Source of the DNA: Cerioporus squamosus
Lineage: Eukaryota > Basidiomycota > Agaricomycetes > Polyporales > Polyporaceae
Reading direction: 5' to 3'
Length of the DNA stretch: 40,893 bases
Assembly (NCBI GenBank): GCA_022592435.1
Contig: JABYQS010000261.1
Coordinates: 1-40,893, forward strand
A model generated the notes under the pieces. The model was given only the letters and a program-made list of their open reading frames with translations, was not told where the DNA came from and searched no databases. Position numbers and translations under genes: made by a program. Of the stretch, positions 1-9,338 are shown in pieces. Within the stretch, counting starts at the first letter, position 1. Each line of letters begins with the position of its first letter.

Positions 1-154
1 TAGTATATTGCAGGCGGCTGGACAGAACGACCTTTAAGGCTCTTTGGTTTAAGGTCACGCTCGAAAGCGTAACATACAGGAGCCGTGGTACGGTCCTATC
101 CGCCCCATTCCCTCCGCGTCGCCGGCTGGGCCAGCCGAGCGAACGGAGGACAAC

Positions 155-2945
155 ATGCTGTATGGGACGCAACTTCACCCCGCATGGTTCCTTGTGGAAC
201 CGCGCAAGGACGCACGTGTGGTGTGTCATGTTAGCCATCGTCTCGCTAACGCCGTTATTTCGATAGATCCGAGCATCAGTCACCGCGATTGCATGTTACT
301 GCTTGTGCGCCTTGAACCCTCGCAGGACCCGGTCGCAATTCTCAACATTTACAATGACAGTGGTAACAGTGCGGTCGAATACCTCGCCGATCGCGCGCAC
401 CTCCTACCTGCTATCGACGTCGCTGGGGGAGACTATAATACTCACTCGACCGTCTGGGACCCCACCTACCCTCCAGATTCGATGGCTCGCACTGGCGAGG
501 TTCTTGACCTCCATGCTCGTTTAGGTCTCCGTCTCTTGTCCCCCGTCGGGATCCCCACACACTACCCACACCGCACCAACTTCCGTCCCACCGTTATCGA
601 TCTTGTATGGGTCCCGGATGACCGGCCGCAGGATCTATACCGCATATATGTTGCCGAACGCGAACGTGGACTCTCTGACCACGCGGTCATTCACGTTTAC
701 ATCCCGGCTGGAGAGTGGTCCTACGAGGGACAACCCTCCATTGCACCGAACTCTGAAGCTGAGGAAGCGTTCATATCGTCAATTCGAAACTCGGTGCGTG
801 CCTTGCTTCCTCCGGAACTCGCTATTCAGTCAGCAGACGACTTGGGTAACGCCGTGGACACCTTGTTCGCGTGCGTCAAGGACGCGTGGACCAGTCACTC
901 CTCTCCTACCGTCATATGCGACAAGTCGCGGCTGTGGTGGAACCATGACTGCACTGACGCGCGCCGAGCCCTCAACGCTGCGCGTGAGCGTGTCGAACTA
1001 CTCAAGCACACCGCCCCGCACCTCGTTCCTGCCGCTCGCATCGCTGAAAGGAAGGTGTTTCGACGCCTGAAGTCAACGATACGGAAGCGCAGAAGCGAAC
1101 ACCTCGATGAGCGTATTCAACATGTCGCACAGGAACAGAAGCGGGTCTGGGACCTGATGTCCTGGGTTGGCCCACGAGCCATGCCCATGTATCAGAGCCT
1201 AGCCCATAACGGTCAACCTCTGCGTACGCTTCCGGAACTCTGGCAAGCTCTCGACAGTACATTCCACAGCGCGGCGTCGCGCCCCGTGGACTTCTCCATC
1301 GTCAACAGCGTTGCTGCCCTCCCTCCACGGGAGTGCCCGCCCATCTCGCGCGCCGAGATCACAGATGCTATTCGCAATGTCGCAACCTCTTCGACCCCTG
1401 GCTGGGATCACCTTCATTGGCGTCACCTCAAGATGCTCCTATCCGACAATCACTTCCTCTCGACGCTACACGCCATCTACAATGCAATCTTACGCACGAG
1501 TCACTGGCCTGGTCAATTCAAGTGTGCAGTGTCCGTCGTCATCCCGAAGCCCTACAAGGACGACTACACGCGTGTCAAGTCTTACCGCCCCATCGTTCTG
1601 CTCAGCACCCTGGGCAAACTTTTTGAGAAGGTGCTTAGCGAGCGACTCCATTACGAGTGCCAGCGCTTCGGAATCCTGCATCCTAACCAGTTCGGTGGAA
1701 CCAAAGCCCACAGTACCGTCGACGCTGCTGCCTGCCTCGTCACTCATGTACGCGCTGGCTGGCGACAAGGATATGTCACGTCTTGCCTAGCATTCGACGT
1801 CTCGCAATTCTTCCCATCGATGAACCATGAACTCCTGTGCCGCATTCTAGAGCGATATGGATTCGCGCCGCCACTAGTCGACTTCTTCCGAAGCTACCTG
1901 CGCGATCGACAGTCTTGCTTCCGCTGGGGCAAGGCTACATCGCCGTGGTTTGAACTCCCCGCAGTGGGCGCCGGTCAGGGCTCTGCGCTGTCGCCGGTGC
2001 TCACCAACATCTATCTCTCCCCTGCCCTCCATATCCTCTTTCCCGTCACAACTACCAGTTCCAACAGCTCAGTCCAGTTCTATGTTGATGATGGCCTCTG
2101 GATCGCCACAACCAGGTCCATCGCCGACAACTGCCAGATTCTCAAGAACCGATATCACCAGACTACCGACATTCTCGCACGTCTTGGTCTCGTCATCGAG
2201 GCCGAGAAAAACGAACTTATGCATTTTATATCCACCCGGCTATCCCGTTCGCAGGCACCCCTTCCCTTGGAGCTAACCCCGGATGTCGTCATTCAGCCCA
2301 GTCAACTGTGGCGTTACCTCGGATTTCGTTTAGACCCCCGCCTCACCTTCCGCTCACACGTTGCTTACTTCGCTGAGCGCGCGGTCACCACTGTCAACGC
2401 CATGCTTATGCTTGGCAACTCCAACCGCGGACTATCACCACTTCAACGACGAACTCTCTATATTGCGTGCGTGCAGCCGCTCCTCACCTATGGCGCCCCT
2501 GTCTGGTTTCGTTCGAAGGGCGTCAAGCAGCTCCTGCACCCCCTCGTCACCGCTCAGAACCGCGCGCTGTGCTGGATCACGGGAGCGTTCCACACGACTC
2601 CTACCGGCGCCCTACACTCATTTGCCGGCATCATGCCTCTACATCTACACTGCAAGAAGCTGCAGCAACGATACTTCCTCCGCATACATACCCTGCCCGA
2701 GTCACACCCTCTTCGAGCCGCCTTCCCCAACATCTTCGACCGCTCTGCACGCGCCCCGTACCTGAGGTTTCAGATGCATACTCTCAAGCCTACCCCGGAA
2801 ATTCCACTGACCGAGGCCTTCCCTCGTGGCAAGCCGCTCATCACTGAGGACTTCGACCCTTTGGACGATGAATGCCAACCCGGCATGCGCATACGCGACT
2901 TGTTCGCCGAGCGCATCACGTACCATCTCGACCACCGAAGAAGAA
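155..2945 (+). CDS. LINE endonuclease-reverse transcriptase (5'-truncated, frameshifted at 3' end)
   Basis: This is the polyprotein that nicks target DNA and copies element RNA into it. The endonuclease part (residues about 1-190) shows GGDYN near residue 92 and the SDH triad near 174; the N-terminal part of the fold is absent. The reverse transcriptase part (about 400-700) shows the SYRPI block near 477 and the catalytic FYVDDG, with YVDD at residues 643-646 (nucleotides 2081-2092). The frame stays open to 3175, but from about 2872-2945 the homology moves to the next frame, so the last residues of this ORF are not native. The stated end is the approximate frameshift point, not a stop codon. 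The start is simply the first ATG after upstream stops and is probably not the original start. Confidence 0.85.
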
Positions 2946-3942
2946 GGATCGTGAGGCACTTAGCGCCTGGATCGCTGGGGACTTACTCCCGCGAATACAG
3001 GATGCCCATCGCGACCCAAACTCCCTCGTCATCTTCACCGATGGCAGCTCCTTCGCCATGGACCCTAATGAGCTCCTCGGCTCTGCAGCCGGATACCGGG
3101 CCTATCACAACCACCAGTTACTGCGCGCCTACTCTCTCTACACCGGCTACGCGTTCTCGTATGATTGCGAGCTAATTGCGCTCTCTATAGCCATCGCCTT
3201 CGCATACCTCAAAAACTTCCAAACCGTTCACATTTTCTCGGACAGCGAGAACGCCCTTACCAGCATCACGGATACGTCGGGTGGACGCATGGCACCGGTC
3301 AATACATGTCGCATCCTTCGCGACTGGTTCGAACGCAACCCCGGTAATCATCTTCACCTTCACTATTGCCCCTCGCATGTGGGCATCGTCGAGAACGAGG
3401 CTGTGGACGCTGATGTCAAATACAAGGCCCGCTATCCAGACGACTCCGACATCCCCCGCCGGACACCATTCCCCGTTTCGTATGCTTATGTTAAGAGGGG
3501 AATTACGGAAGACGTCACGCTCGAATGGCGCAGGCTCGCGGACGAAAACCCTCGGAAATATTGGGGGCGATACCATCTTCGTCACCCGGCCTTCCGCCGA
3601 CTCCAACACTCTGGTTCATTCCCCCTAAAGCGACTGGGTGGCCGCCCGAAACTGGTCGCTCGCTTCATCCGCTGTATCACTAACCATGCACCAACGGGAC
3701 ACTATCGCGACAGATTCCGGCAGCGGCACCAAGAACCTACCATGTGCGTCCTCCACTCGGGCGCGCCCGCGTACCACACGCGTGAGCACGTCCTGCTCCG
3801 CTGCGATCATTATACGCGCAAGTATCGATACTCATCTGTCGAGGAGCTCCTCGGGTCCTTGGATCCTTTCTATGACATCCAGCAGTTCCTCGAAGAGAAT
3901 CCGTCGGCTCTGTCCTTCGAGGACATCCCGGATTACGTCTGA
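2872..3942 (+). CDS. LINE RNase H domain and C-terminal Cys-His motif, in shifted frame
   Basis: This continues the upstream polyprotein in another frame, as a one-base loss (or two-base gain) would produce. RNase H, which removes element RNA from the RNA-DNA hybrid, is recognised by FTDGS near residue 56, an acidic CELIAL block, FSDSENA, and HVGIVENE with a following Asp, giving the expected D-E-D-D set. The tail carries a Cys plus RxHVLLRC arrangement common at the end of these proteins, and the stop is at 3940-3942. The ATG at 2872 is an annotation convenience, since this part was originally read through from the reverse transcriptase ORF. All catalytic residues of the domain itself look intact. 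Confidence 0.85.
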   Translation: MPTRHAHTRLVRRAHHVPSRPPKKKDREALSAWIAGDLLPRIQDAHRDPNSLVIFTDGSSFAMDPNELLGSAAGYRAYHNHQLLRAYSLYTGYAFSYDCELIALSIAIAFAYLKNFQTVHIFSDSENALTSITDTSGGRMAPVNTCRILRDWFERNPGNHLHLHYCPSHVGIVENEAVDADVKYKARYPDDSDIPRRTPFPVSYAYVKRGITEDVTLEWRRLADENPRKYWGRYHLRHPAFRRLQHSGSFPLKRLGGRPKLVARFIRCITNHAPTGHYRDRFRQRHQEPTMCVLHSGAPAYHTREHVLLRCDHYTRKYRYSSVEELLGSLDPFYDIQQFLEENPSALSFEDIPDYV

Positions 3943-4129
3943 GAGGAACTTGCCCCGCTAATACTTATCAGACGCTTACACTTAACAACGGATGCCAGTT
4001 CGGTTGAAGACGTAGATGTGTTTGCAGGTCACTTGAAAACTTGCACTCTCCATGGCAGACGGCTGTACAAGCACTGCGTGTATTATAGCTTACAGTAGTG
4101 TAGACACTACTATGTATACCCGTAGATCC

Positions 4130-4149
4130 AAAAAAAAAAAAAAAAAAAA
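4130..4149 (+). repeat. Poly-A tail of the non-LTR element
   Basis: A run of 20 A residues lies 188 nt after the RNase H stop codon. It marks the 3' terminus of the retrotransposed copy and shows that the element was integrated in the plus orientation. Confidence 0.9.
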
Positions 4150-4880
4150 GAGCCTGGAAAAATGTTGAGAGGCATTGAGTATATGGGCCAACAATATGAG
4201 GGTGTCGCTGCAGGAGGGGATTTGCGATGTGAGGTGGAAAAATCACATAGTGCTAGCACTGCTTGCAGCAGGGCACTTTTGGCCCACAATATGGGATTTT
4301 GAGCTTCTCCTGCTGGGTACGGCACCCTATGCTACCTTCCTTTGCGCTCAAATAATGCAGGAGTCAATGTGGAGATTTTCTTGTCTATACGAGTCCGAAG
4401 GAATACACCAGATCTGTGCGAACGCGCATCAGACAGTGGTTCTACTCTTGCCGGCGCGTTAGCGCCGGAAAGAAAATTAAAGCTACCTCCCAAGGATCTC
4501 AGAAATGCGCATACAATGGCCTATGAGGTGCTCGAGGTATCATGGAATTAATTTCTGTTGAGGGAAGCCGCAGAGAGCCTGTGCGGCCTGCGGCCGCGAT
4601 TTAACTTATTTAATTTCATTTAATTTCTGAAGCGCCGCTACGCCTATAAGTCAAGAGCCCAAAGATGGCGTTGACTTGTGAAGGGAGCCAACCCGAAGCG
4701 ATTCGTGAGGCGGGACGGTCCGGAGCCACGTGGGATGTGCTAACGTGTCCGGTTCCATTTTGGGAAGACTACAACTCGAACTTACTCGCTCAGCTTGTGC
4801 TGCTGCATCTCCTCCTCCTCCTCCCTCCTCTCACTCTCTGCAGGCCTTTGCTGGCGCTGTTCCTCTCTGTAGCGACTCTG
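4150..4880. other. Intergenic: retroelement junction and upstream region of the J-domain gene
   Basis: I see no convincing gene here. It holds a perfect 7-bp hairpin (4451-4468), AT-rich stretches around 4600-4625, and a pyrimidine-rich run ending in CAG at 4843 that may be the 3' end of a 5'-UTR intron of the next gene. An in-frame ATG at 4665 would bury the downstream signal peptide, so it was not used. Confidence 0.5.
4451..4468. repeat. Perfect short inverted repeat
   Basis: CCGGCGC at 4451-4457 and GCGCCGG at 4462-4468 are separated by a GTTA loop. A poly-A-like AAAGAAAATTAAA stretch follows. The role is unknown; it may be chance. Confidence 0.5.
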
Positions 4881-7020
4881 ATGCTACTCCGTCTATCATC
4901 TGTTTTTCTTCCGCTTCTACTGGTCGGCCTCGCCTGCAATGCTCACGCTCAGGGCAACCAGATAGCTGGCACCTCTCTCTACCCCGAAGAGCTCATTCCT
5001 CTCATATCTCGCGCGGACGCTCTCCTTACTGCTGGTCAATTCAATGATGCTGCGAAAGCGTACTCAGAAGCACTAGGTACGTTCAAGCGTCTCTAAGTCG
5101 GCCGATCGAGGGAGAGCTGTTCCGGACTTGAGAACCTGTGGAAGTCGTCCAAGTGCTTGGAGGATGCTTGGGGTGGCATGTCTTCGACTGCACCCGGAGC
5201 GCTTGAGGCTTTGAGGGCGAATTTCTCGCTGCAGTTCTCTGTCGGAGGGGTGAACCCATGAGCGCTTATGGTACCCGTCTCGTCCTACGTCACTAGTAGT
5301 CCCGTTGCCACGTCTGCGGTAGTGCTGACCCTATCCCATCTGCAGAGAGTGCACCGGAGTACCTCTTGTACTACAAGCGTGCCACAGCCTACTACTCTGC
5401 TGGCCGCTATGCATCCGCGCTCGCAGACTTCGACCACGTGCTCACGCTCACGAACGACAACTTCGACAAGGCGAACCTCATGAAGGCGCGCATATTCGCG
5501 AAGGAGGGTCGTTTCGCCGATGCACGCGATGCTCTGCGAAAGTACACGACGAAGGTCAAGGGCGACTCAGCGTCGCAGGAGGTCATGATGGCGATCACCG
5601 AGGGCGAGCTCGCAAGCAAGAAGATCACGCAGGCGATCCGTGCAAAGCTGTGGCAGGCTTGCGTGGAGGCTGCAACCATGGCCCTCGCCACCGCATCCCA
5701 CTCTGCCAAGCTTCGGCAGCAACGCGCAGACTGCTCGATCGCTGCGGGCGACATCGAGGGTGCTGTGGCGGACCTCTCGTGAGTGCCACCCTTCGCTGAC
5801 GCCTGGGTCCTCGCTAACCGGCCGCAGACGTCTCGCACAACTCACGACACCGACGACCTCACTATGGATGAAATCCGCACGGCTAGGCTACTTCCTCTTC
5901 CCCTACAACTCTCCCTCCGACCCCTCCCCCGCTATGGCCACGCTCAAGCAGTGTCTCCACTACGACCCGGACTCACCCAAGTGTCTGAAGATGCACCGGA
6001 TGATCAAGGCGTTCGACAAGAGCTTTAAGAGCCTCGACAAGTCCTACAACTCGGAAGACTGGCGCGGCGTCATGAAGCTCCTGCTCGGGTCGGACCTCTC
6101 CGGCACCGACGGCTTCGCGGCCAAGTTCGACGCGGCCCTGGAGGAGCACATCACGCGCGAGAACCTCGAGCTGCACCCGCAGATCCAGGTGCCCGACGGG
6201 AAGCGCACGTCGCCCCGGCGCGCGGTCATCCTGAAGGCGCTCTGCCGCGCGTACGTCAAGACGAACCAGGCGAAGAAGGGCGAGCAGTGGTGCAGCGCGC
6301 TCCTCGCGATGGAGGGCAGGGAGAACGACCCGGATGGCGTGATTGGGTACGCGGAGGCGCTGTTTGCAAGGGAGGAGTGGGAGGAGGCGGTGCGGGTGCT
6401 CTCGAGTGCGTTCGAGGCGAGCGGGCGGTCGGATCGCGAGGTGCGTCTTCGTATTATAGTGTACACCATGAATGGGGGCGGGGTGCTGACGCAGGGTTTG
6501 CGATGTGCAGATCCACCAGCGCTTGACCAAGGCGCAGAAGCTGCTGAAGCAGTCGAGGCAGAAGGATTACTACAAGGTCCTCGGCGTTGCGCGGGACGCA
6601 GACACGAAGACGATCAAGAAGGCCTAGTGAGTACCACTTTAGCTGTCGATAGTGTGTCCGCAGGCTGACGCCTCTACCAGCCGCAAAGCGGTCCTGACTG
6701 CACACCCGGACAAGGGCGGCAGCGAAGCGAAGATGGCTGCAGTCAACGAGGCGTATGAGGTACTCAGCGACCCAGGTGCGTATATTCCTTATACTCGCCC
6801 CTCCGATACCTATTGTTCAACATGTTTTGCAGAGCTTCGCCAGCGGTACGACAACGGCGACGACCCGAACGACCCGACGGCGCAGCAGGGCGGGGCACCT
6901 TTCCAAGGGGGAGGCTTCCCCGGCCAGTTCGCGCAGTTCTTCCAGGGCGGCGGCTTCGGTGGCTTCCCGGGCGGCGGCGGCGGGTTCCAGTTCCGCTACA
7001 GCCAGCCTGGCTACCACTAG
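4881..7020 (+). CDS. TPR and J-domain ER cochaperone, DNAJC3/P58IPK-like
   Basis: This is predicted to be a lumenal ER cochaperone that holds unfolded clients on TPR helices and passes them to an Hsp70 (BiP/Kar2) through its J domain. Exons are 4881-5076, 5346-5778, 5828-6440, 6511-6626, 6681-6775 and 6833-7020, all GT-AG, giving 546 residues. Residues 1-24 form a hydrophobic signal peptide ending ...AHAQ. Helical TPR-type repeats fill about 30-410. The J domain spans about 433-500 with DYYKVLGV at 433-440 and the essential HPD at 461-463. The tail is Gly/Phe-rich and lacks a KDEL-type signal. The start at 4881 is chosen because it places the signal peptide at the N-terminus. Intron 1 (269 nt) is longer than the others. 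Family assignment is strong; orthology to DNAJC3 is inferred from domain order. Confidence 0.9.
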
Positions 7021-7902
7021 CGTCGTCTGTCTCTCCTGCAGTGCTTCTGTTTTGTCCGCTTCTCATGCGTCTCTGCACCTTTCTTGTAGATGCTTTCGTG
7101 TCTGGATATCTGGTACTGTTCTCCCCCCTCGCTTCCCCCTTTCCCTCTCGCTCCCCATATTTCCCTATACGCATGCCTCCCCTGTACAAAAGCTTCCATC
7201 CCATCCCACCCTGGCCACCCGCATTCCCTCCCTCCGTGATCCTGCTGCTGTATGTTATCGCGTATGCGCATGTCTGATGGACTTGTTGGATACAGCCTGC
7301 CTAGTAATCTGCACTGGTGTCTCATCCCCCCTTGTTCGGGCAGATATCGTTTTCAACTACCTAGGGTGCTCAGTAAGTACATATCATCCTCGACATATCA
7401 ACTCGACTCGCTGCGGCTGAATTCAAAATTGCGTTCAAGAAGGCAGCCAACTCCGGGATCCTGTGCTGAACGCTCCCAAGGTATGTCAGCTCGAGCATTC
7501 TTCATGTTATGCACAGACTGCTTCTCTGCCACACTAGTCGCAAATGGGTCGCGTAACCCCTGCTCGACTCCCATGGACATACATACGACTACGGGAGTCC
7601 TGAGAGGATGCAATCTACCTCCGGGGTGACCTGTCTGTGATGCTGGGTGAGCGAATCTCCGGGGGTCATTCAGCAGGTGCTATCGAGACCCCGGTCCTGA
7701 ATGTCGGCCATGGTGCTCACCGTATATAGACCCTCGGTGTGAGGTGAGTGCAGCTCTCTAGCACTCTACTCCAGGCAGATTTCATCCCCTTTCTCAACCC
7801 AAAGAATACAGTGCGTCGCAGTGCTTCATCCCCGCCGTCTTCTGTACTTGTTCTGCACAGCACTGACCCGAGTCCCCATGGGCCATGAACGTTTGAACAG
7901 CC
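7021..7902. other. Intergenic: 3' flank of the J-domain gene and promoter of the next gene
   Basis: The first part is pyrimidine-rich and is probably 3' UTR. No coding exon could be supported. The right part holds a TATA-like box (7723-7729) and two small upstream ORFs just before the 7903 start. Confidence 0.5.
7723..7729 (+). promoter_or_regulatory. TATA-like box upstream of the 214-residue protein gene
   Basis: GTATATA occurs about 175 nt upstream of the predicted ATG, in a region without other coding signal. This distance would imply a fairly long leader or a 5'-UTR intron. Confidence 0.4.
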
Positions 7903-7913
7903 ATGCCCAGTGA
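7878..7913 (+). promoter_or_regulatory. Upstream ORFs in the leader of the 7903 gene
   Basis: An ATG at 7878 opens an 11-codon ORF in another frame that ends at 7913, overlapping the main start codon at 7903. A second ATG at 7885 is in the main frame but stops after three codons (7885-7896). If both are in the mature leader, they should reduce translation of the main ORF. They would be irrelevant if a 5'-UTR intron ends at the AACAG just before 7902. Confidence 0.35.
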
Positions 7914-8617
7914 CCTCAACCAGAACCTCTACCTCGGCGGCCTGCTCGAAGGCCTCGCGTTCACCGTCACGGACGTCAAGCCGTCCGTGCCCGACCGCAG
8001 CGGCTGGGGAGCCACGTTCTCCAACCCCCGCGCCGGCTCCGTCTCGAGCAACGCCAATGTACGTCTCCCCTCGCTTCCACTCACTCCCTTGCAGGCAGCA
8101 TGCAACGTGTCCCTAACCTCGACCCCAGGGCGACTTCGACCACCTCTCCTGCCCGTTCGAAGTCAAGAGCGGCGACCTGATCGGCACGACGAAGCTCACC
8201 GGGAACAGCGGCCTGTACGCGACCGGGCAGGGCGGCTCCGTGACCATCAAGTTCCGCCTCGAGGGCAAGACCAGGGTAGAGGGCCAGGAGGTCAAGGTGA
8301 ACGACGACGGCTACGTCGTCGTCTCCGCGAGCGACTGGAAGGGCGTCGAGCGGCCGGACGTGTCCAACGTGACATACTACTGGGCGGACGCGCCGCCGCG
8401 CAACGCCGCACTGACGGTGCCGCCGTCCGTCGCGGGCATGCCTGCGGACGTGCTGTTCGTGCTCGCGGCGACGCCGGAGGGGGGGAGGGAGGTGGGGATG
8501 ACGGCGACGACGCATAAGGAGGTGGTGGACACGGTGCTCGATTATGCGGTGCGGGGCATCTTCTGGGTGAACGAGAAGCTGTTCTCGTGGGCCGTCAAGC
8601 CGTTGAAGCCGTTCTAG
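7903..8617 (+). CDS. Hypothetical protein, 214 residues
   Basis: Two exons (7903-8058 and 8129-8617) joined by a 70-nt GT-AG intron in phase 0 encode 214 residues. I do not recognise the family. The protein has no signal peptide or membrane segment and is rich in predicted beta strands, with a Gly/Thr/Val-rich middle (residues about 65-125) and one helix-like stretch near 180-200 before a Lys/Pro-rich C-terminus. It is probably soluble and cytosolic. Coding potential is supported by strong third-position G/C bias, a continuous frame across a canonical intron, and a clean stop. The spacing to neighbours on both sides is ordinary and gives no clue to its role. Confidence 0.75.
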
Positions 8618-9338
8618 ACCTGAGGCCTGAAGAAGATATCGACTCTCTTTCTCGCGTACTTGTGCTCGAACGATGAACGCGCTTCCTTGTACCACCCCAC
8701 TATGTTTGTTGAGCTACCGAATCGCTTTCTCGTTCGCGGTTGCACTCTACCATGATTTGTCGCGATATGGTCCGCGTCGATTGGCAGCTTCTTCGGACTC
8801 AGGTCTCGAGCGGAAGCTTGAGCCATGTGGGAGCGGAGTGACGTCAACGAACGTTCGTGTTGCAACAGGCAAGAACGGGATCTGGATGCGACAAAGCATA
8901 TCGGCATAGCGGCGCATACGGAGCATAGGTACACATGATGTCATGACGAAGAAAGAAGCAGTTTGGATGTCAAGAGGACGAAAGAACCAACAAGGATAGT
9001 GTTCACAGATGCTCAAGGACGAACGGAAGCAGGACAATCTATTTGTACAACGAGGATCGCATGCGACCATGGCTAGATGTCGTGACTATCTTGCACCCGC
9101 CAAGAGACCAGCATCGCGCGGGTAGCATTAGGTTATACGCGTACGATTACGATTAGCGAAGGCGAGCCAGGCACACATCGCGGAAATTGTCTATGTTGAA
9201 CCTGCTCGCGATGAGGTCAGCACCAATCGAAGCGGGTGGCGAGACGACGGACTCACAGTCATGATACACCAAGAGACATATACAACAGCTACACCAAGAA
9301 ACCCAAGGAGGAGGGGGAGAGCGCCGCGAGGGGACAGC
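8618..9338. other. Intergenic between convergent genes
   Basis: This lies between the ends of the 214-residue gene (+) and the coiled-coil protein gene (-). No ORF with coding character was found. A possible spliced 3'-UTR segment of the minus-strand gene lies at 9202-9256. Confidence 0.5.
9202..9256 (-). other. Possible 3'-UTR intron of the 9339-12704 gene
   Basis: On the minus strand a GTGAGT donor (9256), a CTGAC branch-like motif and a CAG acceptor (9202) define a typical 55-nt intron 83 nt past the stop codon. No meaningful protein is made by joining the flanks, so a UTR intron is the simplest reading. Confidence 0.35.

Larger units (their letters stand above)
1..4149 (+). mobile_element. 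APE-type non-LTR (LINE-like) retrotransposon, 5' end outside or lost
   Basis: The element encodes, in order, an apurinic-type endonuclease, a reverse transcriptase and an RNase H domain, and it ends in a 20-nt poly-A tract, which is the classic layout of RNase H-bearing non-LTR elements in fungi. Only the second large ORF type is seen; no ORF1/gag-like protein lies upstream in the window. The first roughly 60 residues expected of the endonuclease (the conserved Asn and Glu strands) are missing: in-frame stops occur at 35-37 and 50-52 and no other frame supplies them. RNase H is in a different frame from reverse transcriptase. The copy therefore looks inactive. A target-site duplication cannot be tested because the left end is not in the window. 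Confidence 0.9.

Noticed and set aside
4175..4462. 95-residue ORF just after the LINE poly-A tail
   Set aside because: Hydrophobic, unbiased codons and no homology-like features; probably random.
4665..4880. In-frame upstream ATG for the J-domain protein
   Set aside because: It would place 72 residues before the signal peptide, inconsistent with secretion into the ER.
5407..6530. Long antisense ORFs across the J-domain gene
   Set aside because: They are mirror effects of strong codon bias; they have no motifs and are broken at the real introns.
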